A DNA stretch of 7,799 nucleotides, from NCBI GenBank assembly GCA_946415695.1, contig CAMKTM010000110.1, positions 1 through 7,799 of the forward strand, in the 5' to 3' direction. Positions 1 through 5,989 of the stretch are shown piece by piece. The notes under the pieces are model-generated. The model ran no database searches. It saw nothing but the letters and a program-made list of their open reading frames with translations, and was not told the origin of the DNA. A program made the translations under genes and the position numbers. This DNA is from an uncultured Prevotellaceae bacterium. Lineage in GTDB: Bacteria > Bacteroidota > Bacteroidia > Bacteroidales > Bacteroidaceae. The first letter of the stretch is position 1; every line of letters begins with the position of its first letter.

Positions 1-88
1 CGCTCTTATTGTCATAAAGGCACGCTCTTATTGCCAACGAGGCACGCTCTTATTGAAATAAGGCCACGCTGTTACCAGAAATGCCCGT
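1..88. repeat. 22-bp direct tandem repeat array, truncated by the window edge
   Basis: Three units begin at 1, 23 and 45, each exactly 22 bp, and a degenerate fourth begins at 67. Every good unit starts with CGCTCTTATTG, continues with 5-6 variable bases and ends AGGCA (AGGCCA in the third). Across unit boundaries the conserved core is therefore AGGCACGCTCTTATTG. The fourth unit keeps only CGCT.TTA. The array ends about 65 bp before the chosen start of the first gene, and it may continue upstream of the window. The period is not a multiple of three, which argues against a protein repeat. The core is not a palindrome. The function is unknown; a multi-copy binding site or an intergenic repeat family are both possible. 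Confidence 0.8.
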
Positions 89-150
89 ACGGCGTTTCGC
101 TTTCGAGCCAACATAATGATATGGACTTTAGCGGTAAAACTTGTACTATT

Positions 151-963
151 ATGAATCGTCTGTTTTTAATTTCTATGCTATTCTGCTGTGTCTCTGTTTG
201 GGCGCAGCGGCAAAACGTCAGCGGAAGCGTGAAGGGTCCCGATGGCAGCATCGCCAAAGTCTCTGTCCGCGAGATTGACGCAAGTCAGCGAGTCTTCAAC
301 CATACGACCACCGACAGGAACGGACTCTTCTCCTTCGTGGTTCGCGATGCGCAGCACTCTTTGCAGTTCTATGCTGCGGGCTATCGCACTTTCACGCACA
401 AGATGCTCGGCGAGAAATCGTTCCGTGTGACGATGGAAAAGCGTCGCATGTCGCCATACGCTGCTTCGGCAAAGCTCATCATGGCGAGCGAACATCTCTT
501 CTGCGGACACTACCTCGGCCAACCCGTGCGCCAACAGGCATGGATAGAGAAGATGTGCGACACGCTCTATGCCATCATCCTGCCCGTAGAGATGGAGAGA
601 CCCGTGGACGAATACCCAGCCGGTAGGCAACTCATCATCCTGGATAAACTCGACCGGCAGGTTGCGACGATAGAAAACGTGATAGATGCCTATCCCATCG
701 CCGGCGACCCGTACGAAGTGGACCATTCGTGCATCGCACAGACCTATACCGGCCTCGGACGCCTTCCTGGAGGAAACGAAAGCGAGACGCGCCTCTACGC
801 CTATCCTCACTTCCAGATTTCCCGCGCTCAAATCGAGGAGTTCTGCAATGACCCCGAACAGCTCGGACGTCTCGCCGTAGATACCTACAAGGCGGACAAC
901 TACTGGAACTTCTTCCCGACAGACAGAACCATTGAACTCTTCCGCAAAGCATTAAATAAATAA
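151..963 (+). CDS. Secreted protein with carboxypeptidase-regulatory-like domain, function unknown
   Basis: Predicted 270-residue exported protein. The start at 151 is chosen because it gives a clean signal peptide: MNR, then a hydrophobic stretch, then VWA|Q with likely cleavage after residue 18. The frame is open from position 1, so starts at TTG 31 or ATG 121 are possible, but they would bury the signal peptide and run into the repeat array. Residues about 20-95 resemble a carboxypeptidase-regulatory-like beta-sandwich (NVSGSVKGPDG opening, later TTDRNGLFSF and a FYAAGYRTF strand), a fold common in Bacteroidetes surface proteins. Residues about 100-270 are not recognised. They contain three cysteines, are rich in aromatic residues, and show no membrane segment or catalytic motif. 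There is no lipobox. Its TAA shares one base with the ATG at 963 of the mannosidase gene, so the two are probably co-transcribed and translationally coupled. No good promoter was found; a weak match, TAAAACTTG, lies at 135-143. Confidence is high that it is a gene and low on its role. Confidence 0.85.
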   Translation: MNRLFLISMLFCCVSVWAQRQNVSGSVKGPDGSIAKVSVREIDASQRVFNHTTTDRNGLFSFVVRDAQHSLQFYAAGYRTFTHKMLGEKSFRVTMEKRRMSPYAASAKLIMASEHLFCGHYLGQPVRQQAWIEKMCDTLYAIILPVEMERPVDEYPAGRQLIILDKLDRQVATIENVIDAYPIAGDPYEVDHSCIAQTYTGLGRLPGGNESETRLYAYPHFQISRAQIEEFCNDPEQLGRLAVDTYKADNYWNFFPTDRTIELFRKALNK

Positions 964-3900
964 TGTACATAATGAACTTACGCAAACTGGCCACCGTCCT
1001 GTTGCTCAGCATGGCAACTCTTTCCCAAGCAGAAGACGACAAGACGTTTTTCCTTATCTCCAACACACACCTCGACACCCAATGGAACTGGGATGTCAAG
1101 ACCACCATCTCGCAATACGTGAAGAACACGTTGGTCGATAACATGGCGCTGATGGACAAGTATCCCGACTTCAGGCTCAACTACGAGGGCGCCATCAAAT
1201 ACATGTGGATGAAGGAATACTATCCGCAAGAGTTCGAGAAGCTGAAAAGCTATGTGCAGAGCGGCCAGTGGCACGTCAGCGGCATGTCCGTCGATGCCTC
1301 CGATGTGATGATGTCCTCGGCAGAAAGCATCCTGCATAGCATGCTCTATGCCAATCGGTTCTACAAGAAGGAGTTCGGCGTTCGGGGCGGCTACGATGTC
1401 ATGCTGCCCGACTGCTTCGGCTTCTCCTACGCTCTGCCCTCCCTCATGCGACACGCCGGCCAGAAAGGCTTCCACACGGCCAAACTGGGATGGGGCTCCG
1501 CGGCTTACGACAAGCTGCCGCATTTCGGCGTATGGCAAGGGGTGGACGGCAGCAAGGTGTATGCCGTTTACAAGCCCGGCGCATACGATACCCATGAGGA
1601 CTGGAACAAAGACCTCACCAACGATGCCGACATCCTCGGAAAAATCAACACAAACATCTCGGAAAGCGGTGTGCCCGTCTGCGTGAAGTACGTCGGCCCG
1701 CGCAGCGACCGCGGCGGCGCCCTTCGGGACGACCCCGATGACGACGGAGAGAACACACCCTATTGGCTCTCTTATAATGTGACGAAGCAGGACGGAGCAG
1801 TCAAAGTCCGTCTCGCCACACCAGATGAGTTCTTCCAATACATGGAGGAGCACGACAACGGGCAGTACAAAGTGTGGAACAGCGAACTGCCCATGCGGAC
1901 GCACGGCGTGGGAGCCTACACCAGTTGGGGTGCCCTGAAACTTTGGAACCGCAAGAACGAGCTGCTGGCCGACGCTGCCGAGAAGGCTTCGGCACTCGCC
2001 ATGTGGCAAGGCGTCCGTGACTATCCTTCCAAACAACTCGAAGATGCCTGGGTGCGTATGCTTTGGCAGCAACACCACGACGGACTGCCCGGCACGAGCA
2101 TCCTCTCGGCCAACGAATACTCCTATAACGAGTCGTACATCGCAAACCGCGCCTTCGCACAGGAACTCTCCACGAGTGCCGGTGCCGTCATACAGATGAT
2201 GGACACCAATACCGAGGGGACACCTATCGTGGTCTATAATCCATTGTCGCACGAACGGCAGGACATCGTGGAAGGTGCAGTTTATTCCCGAACTTATCAG
2301 AACACGGTTCGTGTCCTCGACCCCGACGGCAACGAGGTTCTCTCGCAAGTCACGGGCTACGACCTCGTAACCCGCCAACTGCACTTCATCTTCGCCGCCA
2401 CGGTGCCCTCGCTGGGTTATGCCGTTTATGAAGCAAGGGTGGGGGAGAAGTCGGAGTTGACTTCCGACCTTTTCGCCGAGGCCGGCAGCAGCCAGCAAGT
2501 GATGTCGAACGGACGTTATCGCGTCACTATCAACAAGGACGGCGACGTAAGCAATCTTCGCGACATCAGGAACTCTCGTATCTTCATCAGCTCGGCCATC
2601 AAGCAGCAGCTCATCTACGACCACGAGGACACTTGGCCGGCATGGGAAATCAGCTATACCGACGTGTGCCGCACCCCGTCGGCCTACGTCTCGGGCAATG
2701 CCGAGATAGAGCTTGTGGAGGACGGGCCGCTGCGCAAGTCGTTTCGCGTAGAGCGCCAGAAGGAAGGCTCCACCTTCGTGCAATACATCCGCATGAATGC
2801 CTTGAACGACCGTGTGGAGTGCCTGAACGAAGTGGATTGGCAAACCTACGAGCGCATGCTTAAGGTCAACTTCACCTTCCCAACTTCTCTCCGCAATGCA
2901 AACACGACGTACGACATTTCCCTCGGCACCATTTCCCGCGGCGTCCGTACGAAAGACGAGTACGAGGTCTGCGGACATCAATGGGCTGACCAAAGCGCCA
3001 CGTCGGGGCGTTGCGGCGTTTCCATCTTGAGCGATTGCAAATATGGTTGGGACAAGCCTTCCGACACTTCGCTCCGCCTGACGCTGTTGCGCACGCCATC
3101 ATGCAAGAACTACAACCATCAGGCCAACATGGACCTCGGCCCCAACAAGTTCTCTTACGCCCTCTTGCCTCACGAAGGCGGCTTAAGCGAATATACTCAG
3201 ATGCAGGCGGCAGAGTTTAACCAGCCGCTCATTGCCTTTGTGGCTCCAAAGCATCCGCGTTTCTTCCTTGATCGCCGTGTCAATTTCTTTTCGCTCAGCA
3301 CTAATAAGGTTGCCATCAAGGCCTTGAAGAAGGCCGAGGACAGCAACGAGTTCATCGTTCGCGTCTATGAATGGGCAGGCGAAGACCAGCAGGACGTGCG
3401 CCTCTCCTTCCCCATGTCAATCATCTCGGCCCGCGAGGTGAACGGCATCGAAGAGGACATTCCCGGTGGTGAGTGCACGATAGTCGATGGCCAACTGTCG
3501 TTCGACATCAAGCGCTATCAGCCCAAGACCTTTGCTGTCCGCGTTCCCATGATGGGCATTCTCCACTATGGAGGAGAAGACGAAATCAATCATCCGGGCT
3601 ACCCGCTTGAGCTTCCCTACAACATCGACCTGATGAGCTACGACAGTTCGCGCGGCAATGCCGTAAACACCTACACTTACGCCTATCCTGCCGAACTCAT
3701 TCCCGACACGCTCCTCTGCGACGGCATGGACTTCGTGATGGGGCCAAGAACCAACAGCGAAAAGAATGTGCTTCGCCTAAACTCCACCCAAACCATCTCC
3801 CTCCCTTCATGGGTGAACAAGACTAAGTACAAGCTCTATCTGCTCCTTGCCAGTCCTACGGAAGCAGGGGCAAAGGTGACGGTGACGGCAGGCGACGAAG

Positions 3901-4799
3901 AGACCGTCCTGAATGTCCCTTACTTCACTGGTCGTGCCGCAGAGCCGCCTTCTTGCACCTCGCTCACCGAGAGCTACCGCAAGCAGAACATCGTCTTTGC
4001 CTCTTCTCATGCTCACAAGGTGTCCGACAAAACCAATCAGACCATGCAGATGCTCTATATATATAAATATGGTATAGAGCTTCCCGAAGGAGTCACCGAG
4101 GTTACTGTCAATGCCTCCGACCGCAAGACTTTCCTTTTTGCAGCCACAGTTGCTCCCAATCATAATGATGATGTGGTTCCCTTCGCTTCCCTCACCACCG
4201 AGATTGAGAGTTCAATGGTCAATGGTCAATGGTCAACGGACGACCGTCTCGTCCCGAAGAGCGTTACTGCTTCGCATCAGAACAACACCAACGAGGCGGC
4301 TCGCTTTGCAAACGACATGAACCCGACCACCAAATGGTGCGTTACGAGCTCACAGAGCCAGACGCCCTATCTGCAATACGTGCTGCAGGATACGGCCGTC
4401 GTCACACGCTGGATGGTGCTCGGTGCAGCCCGCGAGAGTGGCGGCTACGTGGCAAGGTCCTTCAAGTTGCAGTATCTGGCCGACGACGGCACCTGGGTGG
4501 ATGCCGACGTCGTGGAAGACAACCAGATGAACAAAGTGGTACGCACCCTGAAGGAACCCATCACCGCCTCCCGCGTCCGCTTGCAGATGGTACAGGGCGA
4601 ACAGGACGCCTACACCACGCGCATCTACGAGTTTGCCGTCTATGGCTATCTCAAGAGCGACGACCCTGTGGGCATTGACGATGTCCCCGACGAAAACGAC
4701 GAGGCAGGAGGAGCATACTATAACATCTCCGGCTGGCGCACGGACACGCCGCGCTGGAGGGGCATCTACCTCCATGACGGCAGAAAAGTCCTGAAATAG
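963..4799 (+). CDS. Secreted GH38 alpha-mannosidase with F5/8-type C-terminal domain
   Basis: Retaining, metal-dependent exo-alpha-mannosidase, expected to release mannose from N-glycans or other mannosides outside the cytoplasm. The ATG at 963 overlaps the previous stop. The ATG at 972 (MNLRKLA) gives an equally good signal peptide ending near SQA|ED, so the true start may be either. The GH38 catalytic domain covers about residues 28-300. The expected zinc ligands are His36 and Asp38 (NTHLDTQWNW), Asp150 (LPDCFGFS, also the nucleophile) and His372 (QQHHDGLPGTS). Asp249 in SDRGG is my guess for the acid/base. The helical middle domain spans about 305-385 and the beta-sandwich C-terminal region about 515-870. 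A further beta-rich module covers about 900-1075, and an F5/8 (discoidin, CBM32-like) module about 1098-1228. The last residues, GIYLHDGRKVLK, look like a short Prevotella/Bacteroides sorting-type tail. At 1278 residues it is several hundred longer than many bacterial GH38 enzymes because of the C-terminal modules. The family call is very secure; the exact linkage specificity is not. Confidence 0.95.
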   Translation: MYIMNLRKLATVLLLSMATLSQAEDDKTFFLISNTHLDTQWNWDVKTTISQYVKNTLVDNMALMDKYPDFRLNYEGAIKYMWMKEYYPQEFEKLKSYVQSGQWHVSGMSVDASDVMMSSAESILHSMLYANRFYKKEFGVRGGYDVMLPDCFGFSYALPSLMRHAGQKGFHTAKLGWGSAAYDKLPHFGVWQGVDGSKVYAVYKPGAYDTHEDWNKDLTNDADILGKINTNISESGVPVCVKYVGPRSDRGGALRDDPDDDGENTPYWLSYNVTKQDGAVKVRLATPDEFFQYMEEHDNGQYKVWNSELPMRTHGVGAYTSWGALKLWNRKNELLADAAEKASALAMWQGVRDYPSKQLEDAWVRMLWQQHHDGLPGTSILSANEYSYNESYIANRAFAQELSTSAGAVIQMMDTNTEGTPIVVYNPLSHERQDIVEGAVYSRTYQNTVRVLDPDGNEVLSQVTGYDLVTRQLHFIFAATVPSLGYAVYEARVGEKSELTSDLFAEAGSSQQVMSNGRYRVTINKDGDVSNLRDIRNSRIFISSAIKQQLIYDHEDTWPAWEISYTDVCRTPSAYVSGNAEIELVEDGPLRKSFRVERQKEGSTFVQYIRMNALNDRVECLNEVDWQTYERMLKVNFTFPTSLRNANTTYDISLGTISRGVRTKDEYEVCGHQWADQSATSGRCGVSILSDCKYGWDKPSDTSLRLTLLRTPSCKNYNHQANMDLGPNKFSYALLPHEGGLSEYTQMQAAEFNQPLIAFVAPKHPRFFLDRRVNFFSLSTNKVAIKALKKAEDSNEFIVRVYEWAGEDQQDVRLSFPMSIISAREVNGIEEDIPGGECTIVDGQLSFDIKRYQPKTFAVRVPMMGILHYGGEDEINHPGYPLELPYNIDLMSYDSSRGNAVNTYTYAYPAELIPDTLLCDGMDFVMGPRTNSEKNVLRLNSTQTISLPSWVNKTKYKLYLLLASPTEAGAKVTVTAGDEETVLNVPYFTGRAAEPPSCTSLTESYRKQNIVFASSHAHKVSDKTNQTMQMLYIYKYGIELPEGVTEVTVNASDRKTFLFAATVAPNHNDDVVPFASLTTEIESSMVNGQWSTDDRLVPKSVTASHQNNTNEAARFANDMNPTTKWCVTSSQSQTPYLQYVLQDTAVVTRWMVLGAARESGGYVARSFKLQYLADDGTWVDADVVEDNQMNKVVRTLKEPITASRVRLQMVQGEQDAYTTRIYEFAVYGYLKSDDPVGIDDVPDENDEAGGAYYNISGWRTDTPRWRGIYLHDGRKVLK
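4212..4239 (+). repeat. Four-copy heptanucleotide repeat inside the mannosidase gene
   Basis: TCAATGG occurs three times perfectly in tandem (4212, 4219, 4226), followed by TCAACGG (4233). In frame it encodes residues 1084-1092, SMVNGQWST, in the linker between the last beta-rich module and the F5/8 domain. Because seven is not a multiple of three, gaining or losing one unit would shift the frame before the F5/8 domain. Reading the shifted frames, loss of a unit meets a stop at 4318-4320 and gain of a unit runs out of frame to a stop ending at 4678. Whether copy number actually varies cannot be seen from one sequence. Confidence 0.9.
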
Positions 4800-4826
4800 C
4801 TCGCAGGAGAAATTGCCGTAATTGAC

Positions 4827-4901
4827 AACAACGGACCAGCACGGATTATCTTGTTTGCTGATTATCATCAGTATAACAGATGTCCGTGCTGGTCCGTTGT
4901 T
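4827..4901 (+). terminator. 19-bp perfect stem-loop after the mannosidase gene, candidate terminator
   Basis: Positions 4827-4845 are the exact reverse complement of 4883-4901, with a 37-base loop. The loop contains a second small hairpin, CTGAT (4858-4862) and ATCAG (4867-4871). The left arm begins 28 bp after the mannosidase stop codon, a usual place for a terminator or a 3'-end protecting hairpin. Against a simple intrinsic terminator, the loop is long and the downstream sequence (TCTGTTATGATG) has no real U-tract. The perfect arms could also be the ends of a small repetitive element. The inverted repeat is certain; the terminator role is moderate. Confidence 0.5.
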
Positions 4902-4981
4902 CTGTTATGATGTTTGTCCCGACGCACCCTCTGTTTCCTGCCATCCCACAGGGCGGTGTTTGCTGGGGCGTGATGCAGTTA

Positions 4982-5047
4982 TTGCTTGTACATGTACGTG
5001 CAATTGCTTTTACATGTACAAGCAATTGCTTCTACATGTACAAGCAA
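4982..5047. repeat. Three tandem 22-bp near-palindromes, candidate operator array
   Basis: Three adjoining 22-bp units lie at 4982-5003, 5004-5025 and 5026-5047. Each is a near-perfect palindrome built on the half-site TTGCTTGTACA and its reverse complement TGTACAAGCAA. The first unit has two mismatched pairs, the second and third one each. The central TACATGTA is identical in all three and is spaced exactly 22 bp, about two turns of the helix. That geometry would put three dimer sites on the same DNA face. The array ends about 126 bp upstream of the -33 box of the regulator gene. It could be an operator for the adjacent Crp/Fnr protein or another dimeric factor. It might instead be a dispersed repeat. 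The repeats are certain; the role is inferred. Confidence 0.85.
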
Positions 5048-5052
5048 ACAAC

Positions 5053-5108
5053 ATGCCGTGCCGTATCGGACGATTCATTGTTTTCCGAGCGGCATATAGC
5101 ATCATGCC
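5053..5108 (+). other. Mutually exclusive short hairpins
   Basis: ATGCCG (5053-5058) can pair with CGGCAT (5090-5095), reinforced inside by TCGGA (5066-5070) with TCCGA (5084-5088). The same GGCAT (5091-5095) can instead pair with ATGCC (5104-5108) across an 8-base loop. The complementary segments are visible in the sequence. It lies upstream of the predicted promoter of the regulator gene, so a role as an attenuator for that gene is unlikely unless another transcript crosses it. It may be chance. Confidence 0.3.
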
Positions 5109-5173
5109 AGGACCTTTCCTCCGCCGCCATCAGACAAAATCGTTCGGCAATATGAAGAAAACTTGGTTTTCCC

Positions 5174-5205
5174 TTTGGCTTTTTGCTCTTCTTTTCGTAA
5201 CTTTG
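5174..5205 (+). promoter_or_regulatory. Bacteroides-type sigma-ABfr promoter of the Crp/Fnr gene
   Basis: TTTG at 5174-5177 is followed after 20 bases by TAACTTTG at 5198-5205. This matches the established Bacteroides consensus of a -33 TTTG and a -7 TAnnTTTG with usual spacing. Transcription would start around 5210-5213, leaving a leader of only about 10 bases before the ATG at 5222. That leader (AATTAACCGCT) has no Shine-Dalgarno sequence, which is normal in this phylum. This is the only strong match to the consensus that I found in the non-coding parts of the window. Confidence 0.75.
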
Positions 5206-5221
5206 CAGAAAATTAACCGCT

Positions 5222-5926
5222 ATGAATTACGATTTGAGAATAAGGAAGGGGGAGGTGCTCGGGGATTTACCCGACCTGGACCGCATCCTGACGGCCGAGG
5301 AGCGAGACGAGGTGCTCGACGAGATGCAAGTCCGCTCGTACCGTAAGAACGAACCTATTTATCGCGAAGGCGACAAGCCCTCGCATCTGCTCTGTCTCAT
5401 TGCCGGCAAGGTGAAGATTTACAAGGACGGTGTGGGCGGCAGAGCCCAGATAGTGCGTGTGGTGAATGCGGTGGAGTATTTTGGCTATCGCGCCGCATTC
5501 TCCGACGAGAATTACGTGACGGCAGCCGCTGCCTTCGAACCCTCCGTCATAGCCAGCATTCCCATCGACCTCATCCGTCGGCTCATCCTGCGCAATCCGC
5601 AGCTTGGCTGGTTCTTCATCCGTCGGCTGGCAGTTGCCCTCGGAAAGAGCGACGCACGAACGGTGGGCCTGACGCAAAAGCACATCCGCGGCCGCCTGGC
5701 AGAGGGCATCCTGCTCCTCAAGGAGAGTTATGGGACGGAAGAGGACGAGCGGACGCTCAACGTCTATCCAAGCCGCGAGGACATGGCAAACCTCAGCAAC
5801 ATGACAACGAGCAACGCCATCCGTACGCTGAGCGTCTTCGTGCAGGAGGGGCTTATCGCCCTCGACGGACGCAAGATTAAGATTCTCGACGAACCTGCCT
5901 TGCAGAAAATCTCCCGCATGGGGTAG
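5222..5926 (+). CDS. Crp/Fnr-family transcriptional regulator
   Basis: A cytoplasmic DNA-binding regulator of 234 residues, the usual family length. Residues about 20-118 form the cyclic-nucleotide-binding-type beta-roll (PIYREGDKPSHLLCLIAGKVKIYKDG). A dimerisation helix follows at about 118-145, and a winged helix-turn-helix at about 152-225 (HIRGRLAEGILLL, then SREDMANLSNMTTSNAIRTLSVF as the turn and recognition helices, then the GLIALDGRKIKILD wing). The phosphate-binding signature of true cAMP receptors (GEL...RSA) is replaced by FGYRAAFSDENYVTAAA, so cAMP binding is doubtful. The single cysteine (Cys58) rules out an FNR-type iron-sulfur cluster. The C-terminal half has the sequence style of a conserved Bacteroidales subgroup. 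It has its own promoter, lies downstream of a palindrome array, and is 63 bp from the hexosaminidase gene with no terminator seen between them, so co-transcription is possible. Its ligand and targets are unknown. Confidence 0.93.
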   Translation: MNYDLRIRKGEVLGDLPDLDRILTAEERDEVLDEMQVRSYRKNEPIYREGDKPSHLLCLIAGKVKIYKDGVGGRAQIVRVVNAVEYFGYRAAFSDENYVTAAAAFEPSVIASIPIDLIRRLILRNPQLGWFFIRRLAVALGKSDARTVGLTQKHIRGRLAEGILLLKESYGTEEDERTLNVYPSREDMANLSNMTTSNAIRTLSVFVQEGLIALDGRKIKILDEPALQKISRMG

Positions 5927-5989
5927 TATCCATTTCATAGTCCATAGCCCAGAATTGACTAACGTCGAACGAAAACATCTGAACCAGCC

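Larger units (their letters stand above)
4800..5221. other. Structured 422-bp intergenic region between mannosidase and regulator
   Basis: No convincing gene lies here. The only long reading frames are a 174-codon frame (4822-5346) and a 91-codon frame (4880-5155). Both translate the palindrome array into low-complexity, Cys/Thr/Tyr-rich sequence, and the longer one runs into the regulator gene in another frame. The region instead holds a long perfect stem-loop, three tandem 22-bp near-palindromes, a set of alternative short hairpins and the regulator promoter, each listed separately. I see nothing resembling a tRNA or other known RNA gene. Confidence 0.75.

Noticed and set aside
1..88. CRISPR array
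   Set aside because: The conserved core is only 16 bp, the variable parts are 5-6 bp, and no cas gene is present.
31..150. Upstream extension of the first gene to the TTG at 31 or the ATG at 121
   Set aside because: It would put 10-40 residues before a typical signal peptide and would translate the 22-bp repeat array.
978..2993. A 671-codon open frame on the minus strand opposite the mannosidase
   Set aside because: It is a shadow of the GH38 coding frame in GC-rich DNA. Its translation has no recognisable domain, whereas the plus-strand protein has a full set of catalytic motifs.
4822..5346. A 174-codon plus-strand frame across the intergenic region
   Set aside because: It translates the stem-loop and palindrome array into low-complexity sequence, then overlaps the regulator gene in another frame. 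It has no domain.
5927..5989. Terminator or separate promoter between the regulator and GH84 genes
   Set aside because: I found no stable stem followed by Ts and no TAnnTTTG element in these 63 bases.
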